Notes: generated from the letters alone by a model not told the origin. A stretch of 64,000 bases of DNA from Panacagrimonas perspica (GCF_004364935.1 NZ_SOBT01000008.1:2235534-2299533), one strand, 5' to 3'; numbered from the stretch's first letter, positions 23,021-34,379 are shown. A program made the numbers and translations.

Positions 23021-25597
23021 ATGAGCGACATGCACGGATCTGGGCTCACCCAGACCAAAGAGGCGTTCCTCGACGAGCTCGATTCGCGGTTGCGGGTGCT
23101 GAACGACCCTCACGAGGTTCACCGGATTGCTGCGCACGCGCTCGGCGTGCGGCTGAATGTCGATCGCTGCCTGTACGCGGTGATGCTCGACGACGACGAT
23201 TCGTTCGACGTCATCGGCAATTACCACCTTGCAGCGCCGACGATCGTCGGCCGTCATCGGCTGAGCGGGTTCGGCACCTCGGTGGTCGAGGCGATGCGCC
23301 AGGGTCAGCCCTGGAGTGTCGACAATGTCGGTGACGACGAGCGCCTGAGCGAGGTCTTCCGCGAGACGTTCCGGACGATCTCCGCTGCGGCCGGCATGTG
23401 CGCGCCGCTGTGGCGCGACGGGCAGTTCGTGGCCTTCATGGCCGTCCATTCCGTCACCCCGCGTCGATGGAGTGCCGAGGAAATGGGGCTGCTCGTGGCA
23501 GTGGCCAATCGCTGCTGGGAATCCATCGAGCGCGCCCGCGCCGAGAGGGCGGCCCGCGCGAGAGAAAATCGATTCCGCGCACTGGTCGAGGATTCTTCGC
23601 AGATCCTGTGGATCGCAGGGCTCAACGGCCAGATCGTCGAGGACTCGCCTTCGTGGCGCGCCTTCACCGGCCAGTCCTACGAGGAGTTCTGCGGCTCGGG
23701 ATGGACCGCCGCGATCCATCCCGAGGATTTCCCGGACGTCATGGCCAGGACGCTCGAAGGGGTGGCCAGGCAGCAGGGCGTCGATCTCGAATTCCGCTTG
23801 CGCAGGGCGTCGGGGGACTGGGCCTGGGTTTCCGAGCAGATCCGCCCGGTGCGTGATCCCGATGGAACGCTGCAGGAATGGGTCGGCCTGATCACCGACG
23901 TTTCGGCGCGCAAGAACAACGAGCGCGGCCAGGTCCTGCTGCTCCAGCTCGACGATTCGATCCGGCCGATGACGCAGCCCGAAGCCATCGCGGGCGAAGG
24001 CACGCGGTTGCTGTGCGAGTTCCTCCAAGTCGAGCGATCGGCTTATCTGGACGTTGCAGCCGATCAGAACACCGGCACTCCGCTACGCGACTACGCGCCG
24101 CAGATGCCTGCGCTCGGCGCCGGCACTCCGCTACGCGACTACGCGCCGCAGATGCCTGCGCTCGGCGGCGTGCATTTCATGGACGACTACGGAAAGGTCT
24201 TCGCCGACGACATGCGCTCGGGACGTCCGCACGTCCTGGACGACGTGGCGCGCGCTTCGCTGGAGCCGGCGGTACGCCAGCGTTATGCGGCGCTCGGCAT
24301 CGGCGCGATGATCAACATCCCGCTGCGCAAGGACGGGCGGGTCGTGGCGATCATGGGCGTCTACCAAGCCGCGCCCCGGGCCTGGACCGCGACCGAGCGC
24401 GACCTGGTGCTGGCCGTGGTGAACCGGTGCTGGGAATCGATCGAACGCGCGAGGATCACGCGTGAGCTGCGTGAAGCCGATCAGCGCAAGGACCAGTTCC
24501 TGGCAACGCTCGCCCACGAGCTGCGCAATCCGCTGGCGCCGCTTCAGAACGCACTGATGATTGCGCGCGATGCACGATCCACGCTGCCGCCGGGCCGCCT
24601 GTTCGATCTGATGGACCGGCAGATCCAGCAGCTCGTGCGCCTGGTCGACGACCTGCTCGACATCTCCCGCATCAGCCGCGGCGCCATCGAGCTGAAACCC
24701 GAGACACTGCCGCTCGACCAGATTCTCAACACGGCCATCGAGACCGCCAAGCCGGCCATCGCACTCGCCGAACATCATCTGGACATCGAATCCGCAGGTG
24801 CCCTGTACGTGCGGGGCGACTCGGTGAGACTGACCCAGATCTTCGCCAACCTGCTCAACAATGCCGCCAAGTACACGCCGCCCCGCGGTCACATCCGGGT
24901 TTCGGTCCAGACCCTGAACGACACCGTGGCGGTCTCCGTACGCGACGACGGCATCGGCATCGCCAAGGACATGCAGCAACGCGTCTTCGACATGTTCACG
25001 CAGGTTTCACAGAGCCGAGGTCATCTGCAGGGCGGTCTGGGCATCGGGCTTTCGCTGGTGCGCAATCTCGTCCAGCTGCACGGCGGTTCCATCGAAGTGT
25101 TCAGCGACGGAAACAACCTGGGCAGCGAGTTCGTCGTCACCCTGCCGCTGGTGGCCGCCAATCGCACGCTGCCCGCCGAGGCCGAGGACGCTGTCCGTCT
25201 GCAAGGCCTGCGGCTCCTGGTGGTCGACGACAATCGCGATTCGGCGGATAGCGTCGGGGTGCTGCTGCGCATGATGGGAGCGGACGTGACGGTCTGCTAT
25301 TCCCCGCTCAAAGCGCTGGCGCTCATCGGCGGTGCCCGGCCCGATCTCGCCTTTCTCGACATCGGCATGCCCGAGATGGACGGCTATGCGCTGGCCCGCG
25401 AAATTCGGGCGCTTCCCGCCTTTCACACGATGCAACTCGTGGCGCTCACGGGGTGGGGACAGGAGGGCGATCGCCGTCGGTCGCGCGAAGCGGGCTTCGA
25501 TCACCATCTGACGAAGCCCGTCGACATGGGCGAGCTGGAGCGGGTGCTCGCGCCCTGGCTGTCCGTTTCGGGAGAGGCGGCGCCTCCGACACGCTGA
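23021..25597 (+). CDS. Soluble hybrid sensor histidine kinase: GAF-PAS-GAF-HisKA-HATPase-REC
   Basis: An 858-residue cytosolic hybrid kinase with no membrane segment. In order: a GAF domain (about 20-175), a PAS/PAC domain (RFRALVEDSSQILWI to LITDVSARK, about 185-305), and a second GAF domain (about 310-475). HisKA follows with phospho-acceptor His499 in LAHELRNPL, then the ATPase (NLLNNAAKYT, DDGIGI, GLGIGLSLV) and a C-terminal receiver (VVDDNRDSADS) with phospho-acceptor Asp780 in FLDIGMP. It is likely to sense a small molecule or redox state and relay phosphate to an unseen partner. The second GAF carries a perfect 16-residue tandem duplication. MSDMHGSG at 23021 is preferred to a 68-codon upstream extension. 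Confidence 0.9.
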   Translation: MSDMHGSGLTQTKEAFLDELDSRLRVLNDPHEVHRIAAHALGVRLNVDRCLYAVMLDDDDSFDVIGNYHLAAPTIVGRHRLSGFGTSVVEAMRQGQPWSVDNVGDDERLSEVFRETFRTISAAAGMCAPLWRDGQFVAFMAVHSVTPRRWSAEEMGLLVAVANRCWESIERARAERAARARENRFRALVEDSSQILWIAGLNGQIVEDSPSWRAFTGQSYEEFCGSGWTAAIHPEDFPDVMARTLEGVARQQGVDLEFRLRRASGDWAWVSEQIRPVRDPDGTLQEWVGLITDVSARKNNERGQVLLLQLDDSIRPMTQPEAIAGEGTRLLCEFLQVERSAYLDVAADQNTGTPLRDYAPQMPALGAGTPLRDYAPQMPALGGVHFMDDYGKVFADDMRSGRPHVLDDVARASLEPAVRQRYAALGIGAMINIPLRKDGRVVAIMGVYQAAPRAWTATERDLVLAVVNRCWESIERARITRELREADQRKDQFLATLAHELRNPLAPLQNALMIARDARSTLPPGRLFDLMDRQIQQLVRLVDDLLDISRISRGAIELKPETLPLDQILNTAIETAKPAIALAEHHLDIESAGALYVRGDSVRLTQIFANLLNNAAKYTPPRGHIRVSVQTLNDTVAVSVRDDGIGIAKDMQQRVFDMFTQVSQSRGHLQGGLGIGLSLVRNLVQLHGGSIEVFSDGNNLGSEFVVTLPLVAANRTLPAEAEDAVRLQGLRLLVVDDNRDSADSVGVLLRMMGADVTVCYSPLKALALIGGARPDLAFLDIGMPEMDGYALAREIRALPAFHTMQLVALTGWGQEGDRRRSREAGFDHHLTKPVDMGELERVLAPWLSVSGEAAPPTR
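24072..24167 (+). repeat. 48-bp perfect tandem duplication inside the kinase gene
   Basis: The unit starting ccggcactccgctacgcgac occurs at 24072 and again at 24120, identical over 47 bases with a 48-bp period. It encodes GTPLRDYAPQMPALG twice in a row, in frame, in the second GAF domain. Complete identity suggests a very recent duplication. Confidence 0.95.
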
Positions 25598-25637
25598 GGG
25601 TCGCGGCCCCGCGTCTGGCGCAGAGCGTCCCGAGGCA

Positions 25638-25685
25638 GGCCGGGGGCTCGAAGGATCCGAGGACGATCTTCAGCCTGCCGGACGC
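25638..25685 (-). repeat. 48-bp exact inverted copy of part of the LysR gene
   Basis: Read on the minus strand, these 48 bases are identical to 17941-17988 inside the LysR gene at 17188-18162. They encode ASGRLKIVLGSFEPPA there. The match stops abruptly on both sides. It lies in the 261-bp gap between the sensor kinase and katG and is not part of any intact gene here. Confidence 0.9.
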
Positions 25686-25846
25686 AAGAATCCGGCGGTG
25701 GGTGAAACGGGAACCGGGCGTCGACCCGAGGCGGCTGCAGTCTCGTCGCGATAGCCGGAGACGATTCCCCCCATTCGAGCAAACAACTCCCATAAACCCG
25801 TCCACACAGGCTACTGTTCGGAGGCCCTGCGAATCCCGCGCCTTGA

Positions 25847-28036
<2,190 letters not shown>

Positions 28037-28052
28037 GAAGCGGTAGGAAACC

Positions 28053-28101
28053 GATCGGCTGGCGGGTTCGCAAGGAGGCTGCCGCGAACCCCCAGCCGAT
28101 C
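28053..28101. terminator. Hairpin after katG, likely bidirectional terminator
   Basis: GATCGGCTGGCGGGTTCGC (28053-28071) pairs with GCGAACCCCCAGCCGATC (28084-28101), with one bulged base. It lies between katG and the convergent Rieske-associated gene. No long T-tract follows on either strand. Confidence 0.55.
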
Positions 28102-28134
28102 ACGCAGGCGCTGCACGTATCGGAACGAAGATCC

Positions 28135-28470
28135 TCAGAACGAGCCGCCTATCGTGCGCGCCTCGAACCTCGACACTTCGCAGGCATTGGGAACGGTGAC
28201 CTGCCCGTAGTTCTCGACGGCGAGCGCCGCTTCGACGAAAGACAGCATCAGCAACAGCAAGGTGCGCGAGGGAGCCGGCAGCTGTTCGAGCCGATGATCC
28301 TTCAGGTGATCCAGCGCTGCCTCGGTCGTCGGGAACGCCGCGTCGTAGAACGCCTTCACGTCTTCGAACCGGCTGGTAGCCCGGCGTGCCGCGCGTTCGG
28401 GCTCGGTTTCCAGCGCCCATCCGAGAAACGGCTCGAGGTGCTCGAACCCTGCCGGCAGCACGGTGCTCAT
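28135..28470 (-). CDS. Small protein co-encoded with a Rieske oxygenase, function unknown
   Basis: A 111-residue protein, mostly alpha-helical and without a signal peptide. Patterns seen are FEHLEPFLGWALETEPERAA, RFEDVKAFYDAAFP, and LLLLMLSFVEAALAVENYG. Its start overlaps the stop of the Rieske gene (ATGA), which indicates translational coupling. It is too short and too unlike the NTF2-type beta subunit of ring-hydroxylating dioxygenases to be called one. It may be an accessory or stabilising factor; this is inference from position. Confidence 0.7.
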   Translation of the reverse strand: MSTVLPAGFEHLEPFLGWALETEPERAARRATSRFEDVKAFYDAAFPTTEAALDHLKDHRLEQLPAPSRTLLLLMLSFVEAALAVENYGQVTVPNACEVSRFEARTIGGSF

Positions 28471-29675
28471 GCCGCCTCCCGGATCTTGCGATCGATCACT
28501 TCCAGGCTGTGGACGATCGCCATCTCGTTCTTCTGCACGTAGTACCAGGGCTTCACGCCCGCGGCGATGCCCGCGTGGTTCTTCTCCACCAGCTTGCAGT
28601 CCTCGAGCAGGACGTCGCGCAGCAACACCTTCTGATACTCCTGCACCCATCGCTGCGCGGCGTTCTCCGGTTGCTGGAAATAGATCTTCATCTCGAAGCG
28701 CGTGCGATCCACCGCCAGCGGCCAGAACGTGTAGCCGTAGTACGCACCGAGCAGGCCATTGCCTTCCGACGGATCGATGAAGAAATTCGGAAAGATGACG
28801 TCGATGTCCTGCATCCAGATGCTGGAGCGCTGCGGATTCACGCCACGCGGAAGGCGGTCGGCGCCGCGAGGCAGATGCCGCAGCGTGGCGAGTGCAGTGG
28901 GAGGCAGCGGGGTTTCCGGATTCGCCGAGATGCTCAGACGCGTGTGATCCCCCAGCAAGGCCACGCTGAGCGGACGCCCGTAGGGATTGGCCGGCCAGTT
29001 CGCGACGTTCTTCAGCGTGCGCCGATGCACCGTCGCCACGTGATAGATCTCCTGGAAGGCGTCCTTCACCAGCTTCCAGTTCGCGTTCAGCTCGGTGGTC
29101 CAGGTGTAGCAATTCTTCGAGAACCGATCGAACGGATATCCGGCGAGCGATTCCCCCATCTCGCCCAGGAATTCCTTCAGCGTCTGCCGGGGCTCGGGGT
29201 CCAGGTGGACGAAGATGAACCCCTCCCACTGGTCCACCGCAAGCCGGCTGAGCGCGACCTGCTTGCGGTCCAGCAACGGAAACGACTCTTCGTCCGGAAT
29301 GTGCCGGACCGCACCGTTGAGTTCGTAGACCCAGGCGTGGTACGGACAGGTCAGCGCTCCGCCGCAGGTCCCCGATTTCTCCCAGAGCAGCTGCTGTCCA
29401 CGATGGGAGCAGACGTTGTGGACGGCATTGAGCGCGCCCTTTGCGTCCCGCGTGATCACCACCGACGGCGCGATGCCCGGCAACTCCTTCACGATGTACG
29501 AACCGGCCGTGGGCAGCTGCTCGATCCGCCCGACGTTGAGCCAGGACTTGCGAAAGACGTGTTCGATCTCGTTCTTGAAGCGTTCCGTCGACAGATAGAC
29601 CTGCGCGTCGATGCGAAACGAATGCCCGTCCGTGGAGGGGAACAGGGGCGCGTTCAAGGGGGCGTTCATGTTCAT
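28467..29675 (-). CDS. Rieske non-haem iron oxygenase, alpha subunit
   Basis: A 402-residue aromatic-ring-hydroxylating-type oxygenase subunit. The Rieske 2Fe-2S ligands are in CSHRG and CPYHAW (about residues 87-110). The mononuclear iron site is in the block KDAFQEIYHVATVH, with the bridging Asp and two His ligands visible; a distal Asp lies further on in the sequence. The GTG at 29696 would add seven residues; an ATG at 29675 with GGAG 11 nt upstream is used here. No ferredoxin or reductase partner adjoins it, though the three-domain oxidoreductase at 18-20 kb could in principle supply electrons. The substrate is unknown. Confidence 0.88.
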   Translation of the reverse strand: MNMNAPLNAPLFPSTDGHSFRIDAQVYLSTERFKNEIEHVFRKSWLNVGRIEQLPTAGSYIVKELPGIAPSVVITRDAKGALNAVHNVCSHRGQQLLWEKSGTCGGALTCPYHAWVYELNGAVRHIPDEESFPLLDRKQVALSRLAVDQWEGFIFVHLDPEPRQTLKEFLGEMGESLAGYPFDRFSKNCYTWTTELNANWKLVKDAFQEIYHVATVHRRTLKNVANWPANPYGRPLSVALLGDHTRLSISANPETPLPPTALATLRHLPRGADRLPRGVNPQRSSIWMQDIDVIFPNFFIDPSEGNGLLGAYYGYTFWPLAVDRTRFEMKIYFQQPENAAQRWVQEYQKVLLRDVLLEDCKLVEKNHAGIAAGVKPWYYVQKNEMAIVHSLEVIDRKIREAA

Positions 29676-29885
29676 CGACGCGTGCTCTCCGGACACGGGA
29701 TGTGCGCCGGACTGTAGCGCGCGGATGCAGGCTCGATCCGGGGGGTTGGGCGACTCGATTCAGGGACGGCGATGGATGGGGCCTGCCGCGCGCCGTGAAG
29801 CGATCGCCTAGGCTGCGCCCGGGCTACGGATTGCCTTCGGCCTGGAAGCGAGAACGGCCATCGCAAAAGACGCAAAGAACAAACA

Positions 29886-29929
29886 AGAAAGGCGCAAAGG
29901 AGCATCTGGAAAATCCTTTGCGCCTTTCT
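29886..29929. repeat. CGCAAAGG-type inverted repeat, short form
   Basis: Perfect 16-nt arms AGAAAGGCGCAAAGGA (29886-29901) and TCCTTTGCGCCTTTCT (29914-29929) enclose a 12-nt loop. Weaker CGCAAAG/CTTTGC matches extend outwards on both sides. A longer relative lies at 32773-32913. Confidence 0.85.
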
Positions 29930-30034
29930 GTTCCCTTTGCCCGGCTCTGCTGTAGCCGCAGCGCCGCTGCTTTAATCGCAGCTCCGTCGCGTTAGCCGTT
30001 GACGTAAATCCAGCCCCGACGGCACCAGCAAACC

Positions 30035-30085
30035 GCAGCCCGGGTGAAACCCGGGGTCGCGCTCCGTGTGCGAGGGGAACCCCGC
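30035..30085. repeat. REP-like repeat, degenerate copy 4
   Basis: GCAGCCCGGGTGAAACCCGG starts at 30035. A spacer then matches that of the copy at 9819 closely (gcgctccgtgtgcgaggggaa), but the inverted right arm is cut short (CCCCGCG). Confidence 0.75.
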
Positions 30086-30237
30086 GAATTCCCAATAGAC
30101 GGCTCCTCACCCCGGTCCTGAGAAGCAGCGGAAGCCGTGGCATCCTTGACCGCACGGGGCCGCGCCGCGTCTGCGATGCCTCGAATACCCACTACAAGAA
30201 GATCGCGAGCCCGATTGCAAGGGCGGGGAGCAGGTCG

Positions 30238-32685
30238 ATGAACTCATCATGGCGCTGGCGGATCGTGTTCGCGGGCTTCGCCGCGCTGTCGCTGGGAGGC
30301 GGACTGTCAGGCTGCGGAAACAGCCCGCACGGAGATGCGGACGGACAGCCCGACGGCGCGTCGGCGTTCGCCGATCCGGTGCGCGCGCAGTGCGCGGTTC
30401 GCAGCCCGCTGCGCCGGGTCGGGGCTGGCCTCGATTCGAGCGGAAGACTCGAAGCGCCGTTGCCGGTGGCGCTGGGCACTGCGTCGGGAAGCTGTCGCGA
30501 CAACGAGCAGTTCCGCTTCGGCTCCGGTCTCTACGACGTCACCGGCGTGGTCGCCTACACCGGCGGCTCGGGCTGGGAATCGCCGACGCAGGTATTCCGC
30601 GGCCTGCACCAGCGCCAGTACGCGCGCGCCTACGCCATCGAATCGCCGTGCAACGGCAAACGACTGATGTTCGTGTCGGTCGACATCGGCCTGATGTACG
30701 GCTCGCTGCGACTGGGCGTGCTGGATGCGATCGCCGCGGATCCGGCGCTGTCCGGCGTCTACACCGCCGACAACCTGATGCTGTCGGCGACTCACACGCA
30801 CTCGGGGCCTGCCGGTTACTCGCACCACGAGGCCGGCAACGTGCTGCACCTGGGCTACGACGCCGACGTCTACAACGCGATCGTGAACGGCATCGTCGGC
30901 GCCATCCGCCTGGCGCACGCCAATCTCGCGGCGCATCCGGAACCGGCGCCGATTCGCCTGGCGGTCGGAGAACTGCTGGACACCAACATCAATCGCTCCG
31001 AGCCGGCCTTCCTCCAGAACACCGAGGCCGAGCGACGCGAATTCCTGGATTCGCGCGGCGAACCCATCCAGGTCGACAAGCGCGTCGTGCAGCTCAACCT
31101 GGTGCGTGACGACGGCAGCGCCGTGGGCATCGTCAACTGGTTCGGCGTGCATCCCACGACCATCGGCCCGACGCAGCACTTCGTCAGCAGCGACAACAAG
31201 GGCTACGCGGCGCTGGGGTTCGAGCGCGTGATGCGGACGCGCTACGAGGCCGTGCCGGGGCCGGACAGCTTCGTCGCCGCCTTCGCGCAGACCGACGAGG
31301 GCGACTCCTCTCCGAATCTGTTCATCGAACAGTTCCCGCATCCGGATCCGGCACGCGGCGGCGGCGCAGACGACTTCGAGTCCAACGCGATCGCCGGAAC
31401 CAAGCAGCTCGCGCGGGCACTGGAGCTGTACGCGCAGGGTGAGCCGCTGTCCGGGCCCGTCGACTACCGCCAGTTCCACGTGCAGATGAACCAGGTGGAA
31501 GTCACCGACCCGGTGGTGCTCGCCGGCCTGCGTCACCCTGCCGCGCTGGATGCGACGTCCAAGCGCACCTGCAACGCGGCGCTCGGCTCTTCGTTTCCGG
31601 CCGGCGCGGAAGATGGACCGAGCCCGCTCGGTGTCGAGGGCATCACCTGCGCATCGAGTCCGGACCTGATCGCCGCCAGCGTCGCCGACTTCACGGCGCT
31701 GTCGACGTTCCATCTGCCGACCACGCTCGTGTCGACACTGCTGCTGTGCAACGCCGACACGTTGCCGCTGCTGGGCCTGGACTGCCAGGCCGAGAAGCCC
31801 GTGCTGCTGCCGCTGAATCTCGGCGAATCCGCGGGTGGCGCGCTCGATGGCACGCTGCAGCCGCTGGGACTGACGGCCAACTTCGAACCGGCGGTGCTGC
31901 CGTTCCAGCTCTTTCGCATCGGCAACCTCGCCATCGTCGGCCTTCCGTGGGAAGTCACGACGATGTCGGCGCGGCGCTTGCGCAAGAACGTGCTCGAGGT
32001 GCTGGCGCCAACCGGCGTGGACACCGTCGTCATCGCCGGACTCGCCAACGATTACGTCCACTACCTCACCACGCGCGAGGAGTACGCGAGCCAGCAGTAC
32101 GAGGGCGCCTCGACGGTGTTCGGGCCGTGGTCGCTGGCCGCGGTGCAGCAGGAGACGCGCAAGCTCGCCGTCGCGATGCGCGATGGCGTGGCCCTTGCGG
32201 CGGGTCCGACATATCCACGGGTCACGCCGGTGCTGCGTCGTCCGCCTTACCTGGCGTCCGACGTGGCGCTCGCCGGATTCGGCAGCCTGGTCACCGATGT
32301 GCCGGCGACCGCAGCACCCGGCGAGACGATTCGCGCGGAGTTCGCGGCGGGTCATCCACGCAACGATCTGAAGACGCAGTCCAGCTACGTCTACGCCGAA
32401 CGCCAGACCGCGAACGGCTCCTGGGAAGTCGTGGCGCAGGACCGCGATCCCGAGCTGTTCTACGAATGGAACCCGGCCCTGCCCTCGCCGCTACCGATCG
32501 ACCCGCCCGTGATCGGTCCCTCCACCGCTGCCGCGATCTGGCACATCCCGCCGAACACGCCGCCGGGGACCTATCGCCTACGTCACGAGGGTGCCGCCCG
32601 GACGTCTCCGCTCTCGGCGCTGCAGCCTTACGAGGGTGTCTCCAGCGCCTTCACGGTCGCAGGACCCGTGGCTGAATGTCCGTGA
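30238..32685 (+). CDS. Neutral/alkaline ceramidase-like lipoprotein
   Basis: An 815-residue protein. The signal peptide ends in a lipobox LSGC (Cys26), so it should be lipid-anchored, and GNSP follows the Cys. The body matches neutral ceramidase: YDVTGVVAYTGG near the N-terminus, ATHTHSGPAGYSHHE with zinc-binding His residues near 185, WFGVHPTT, and the nucleophile-Ser region AFAQTDEGDSSPN near residue 350. The C-terminal Ig-like domain ends DPVV and APGETIRAEF-type strands. The family cleaves ceramide to sphingosine and a fatty acid. GGGGAG lies 8 nt before the ATG. CGCAAAGG-type repeats lie on both sides of the gene. Confidence 0.9.
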   Translation: MNSSWRWRIVFAGFAALSLGGGLSGCGNSPHGDADGQPDGASAFADPVRAQCAVRSPLRRVGAGLDSSGRLEAPLPVALGTASGSCRDNEQFRFGSGLYDVTGVVAYTGGSGWESPTQVFRGLHQRQYARAYAIESPCNGKRLMFVSVDIGLMYGSLRLGVLDAIAADPALSGVYTADNLMLSATHTHSGPAGYSHHEAGNVLHLGYDADVYNAIVNGIVGAIRLAHANLAAHPEPAPIRLAVGELLDTNINRSEPAFLQNTEAERREFLDSRGEPIQVDKRVVQLNLVRDDGSAVGIVNWFGVHPTTIGPTQHFVSSDNKGYAALGFERVMRTRYEAVPGPDSFVAAFAQTDEGDSSPNLFIEQFPHPDPARGGGADDFESNAIAGTKQLARALELYAQGEPLSGPVDYRQFHVQMNQVEVTDPVVLAGLRHPAALDATSKRTCNAALGSSFPAGAEDGPSPLGVEGITCASSPDLIAASVADFTALSTFHLPTTLVSTLLLCNADTLPLLGLDCQAEKPVLLPLNLGESAGGALDGTLQPLGLTANFEPAVLPFQLFRIGNLAIVGLPWEVTTMSARRLRKNVLEVLAPTGVDTVVIAGLANDYVHYLTTREEYASQQYEGASTVFGPWSLAAVQQETRKLAVAMRDGVALAAGPTYPRVTPVLRRPPYLASDVALAGFGSLVTDVPATAAPGETIRAEFAAGHPRNDLKTQSSYVYAERQTANGSWEVVAQDRDPELFYEWNPALPSPLPIDPPVIGPSTAAAIWHIPPNTPPGTYRLRHEGAARTSPLSALQPYEGVSSAFTVAGPVAECP

Positions 32686-32772
32686 CGCGGCAGGGAGCCT
32701 GCACGACCGACGCGCTCACACACCGCTGCGGGAGTCGGGCAATCCAGCTTCCGGCTAAAAGAGCAACCAGCG

Positions 32773-32913
32773 AACGCAGAGGCGCAAAGGACGCAAAGGT
32801 GCTTTAGAAATTACCCACTCCCGCTGATCAGCTTTTTCTGCTTCGAGATCTCTTTCTCCTGCTTTTCCTTCGGTCCTGGCTTTTTTCCTTTGCGTCCTTT
32901 GCGCCTCCGCGTT
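32773..32913. repeat. CGCAAAGG-type inverted repeat, long form
   Basis: Arms of 27 nt (32773-32799 and 32887-32913) are inverted copies with one mismatch, containing GGCGCAAAGGACGCAAAGG. They enclose an 87-bp pyrimidine-rich spacer. It looks like a miniature mobile or structural element between the ceramidase-like gene and the peptidase gene. Confidence 0.9.
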
Positions 32914-32960
32914 AGCCGTCTTTTTCTTTCCGTCAGCACTCCTTGAAGACCACTCGACAG

Positions 32961-34379
32961 ATGAGCAACACCGTGAGGCACCTGGCCTTCATCGCGCTGA
33001 GCGTCGCGGGAATGTTGCCGGCGTTCGCCGACACGGCGCCGCGCGCCGATCAGGCCGCGTTCCGCGAGCTGTACAAGGAATTGGTCGAGACCAACACGAC
33101 GCTGTCGGCCGGAAGCTGCACGCTCGCCGCCAGCAGGATGGCCGCGCGACTGCGCAGCGCGGGCTTCCCCGAGACGGACGTGCAGGTCGTCGTCGCACCC
33201 GAGCACCCGGAAGAAGGCGCGCTGGTCGCGAACCTGCGTGCCCCTCGGCCCAAGGCGAAAGCCCTGCTGCTGCTCGCACACATCGATGTCGTCGAGGCCA
33301 GGCGCGAGGACTGGACGCGCGATCCGTTCACGCTCGTCGAGGAAGACGGTTACTTCCACGCGCGGGGTGCCGCCGACGACAAGGCGATGGCGGCCATCTG
33401 GGTCGACACCCTGATCCGCCTGCGCCAGGAGGGCTTCAAGCCCAGGCGCGACATCAAGATCGCGCTGACCTGCGGTGAGGAGACGATCGAAGCGTTCGAC
33501 AGCGTGCCCTACCTGCTCGCCCACCATCGCGAGCTGATCGACGCGTCGTTCGCGCTCAATGAGGGCGGATACGGTCAGCTCGACGAGCAGGGACGTCGCG
33601 TCATGTTCGGCGTGCAGGCCGGCGAGAAGACGCCGCAGGATTTCCGGCTGGAGGTCACCAACGCGGGCGGCCACAGCGCGCGACCGGTCAAGGACAACGC
33701 CATCTATCACCTCGCCGCAGGCCTGACGCGGCTGAGCCAGCATGATTTCCCGATCGTGCTGAACGACACGACGCGCAGCTACTTCGAGCGCATGGCGACC
33801 ATCCAGGGTGGCGAGACCGGCGCCGCGATGAAAGCCCTGGCGGCGAATCCGGATGATGCCGGTGCGGCGGCACTCGTGACGGCGAATCCCGTCTGGAACG
33901 CCATGCTGCGCACCACCTGCGTGGCGACGATGCTCGACGGCGGTCATGCGACCAATGCGCTGCCGCAGCGTGCTCGCGCCAACATCAATTGCCGCATCTT
34001 TCCGGGCGTCCCGGTCGACGAGGTGCAGCGCACGCTCGAGCAGGTTCTCGCGGATCCGGCGATCAAGGTCACGGCGCTCGCGACGCGTGCGCCGGTCGCG
34101 GCCCCGCCCGCGTTCACACCGGCGATCCTGCGGCCGATCGAGGAGCTGGTGGCCGAGATGTATGCGGGTGTTCCGATCGTGCCGATGCAGTCGTCCGGCT
34201 ACACCGACGGGCAGTTCCTGAATGCGGCGGGCATTCCCACGTACGGCGTCCGCATGTTCCTCGATCCCGATTTCGGGCACGTCCACGGGCTCAACGAACG
34301 CATCCGCGTGCAGTCGGTGTACGAGGGCCGCGACTTCCTGCATGCGCTCGTGAAGAAGTATGCGAGCGCGACACGATAG
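32961..34379 (+). CDS. M20-family metallopeptidase, secreted
   Basis: A 472-residue zinc peptidase. The signal peptide is LAFIALSVAGMLPAFA, ending near residue 23. Metal ligands and catalytic residues are visible: LLAHIDVV (His, catalytic Asp), GAADDKAM (bridging Asp), GEETIE (catalytic and metal-binding Glu), LNEGGYG, and GHVHGLNER (last His). The dimerisation domain lies between (TNAGGHSARP). These features match the carboxypeptidase G2/CPS1-type branch. The likely role is release of amino acids from exported or foreign peptides. The ATG at 32961 is preferred to a TTG six codons upstream. Confidence 0.92.
   Translation: MSNTVRHLAFIALSVAGMLPAFADTAPRADQAAFRELYKELVETNTTLSAGSCTLAASRMAARLRSAGFPETDVQVVVAPEHPEEGALVANLRAPRPKAKALLLLAHIDVVEARREDWTRDPFTLVEEDGYFHARGAADDKAMAAIWVDTLIRLRQEGFKPRRDIKIALTCGEETIEAFDSVPYLLAHHRELIDASFALNEGGYGQLDEQGRRVMFGVQAGEKTPQDFRLEVTNAGGHSARPVKDNAIYHLAAGLTRLSQHDFPIVLNDTTRSYFERMATIQGGETGAAMKALAANPDDAGAAALVTANPVWNAMLRTTCVATMLDGGHATNALPQRARANINCRIFPGVPVDEVQRTLEQVLADPAIKVTALATRAPVAAPPAFTPAILRPIEELVAEMYAGVPIVPMQSSGYTDGQFLNAAGIPTYGVRMFLDPDFGHVHGLNERIRVQSVYEGRDFLHALVKKYASATR

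Larger units (their letters stand above)
29676..30237. other. Repeat-rich intergenic region before the ceramidase-like gene
   Basis: About 560 bp without a gene. It holds a REP half-site, GCGCCCGGGCTAC (about 29813-29825), the CGCAAAGG-type hairpin at 29886-29929, and another REP-like element at 30035-30085. It also contains the upstream sequences of both flanking genes, which are divergent. Confidence 0.7.

Noticed and set aside
30307..32355. 682-codon minus-strand frame opposite the ceramidase-like gene
   Set aside because: Shadow frame; the plus-strand product has catalytic blocks and a lipobox.
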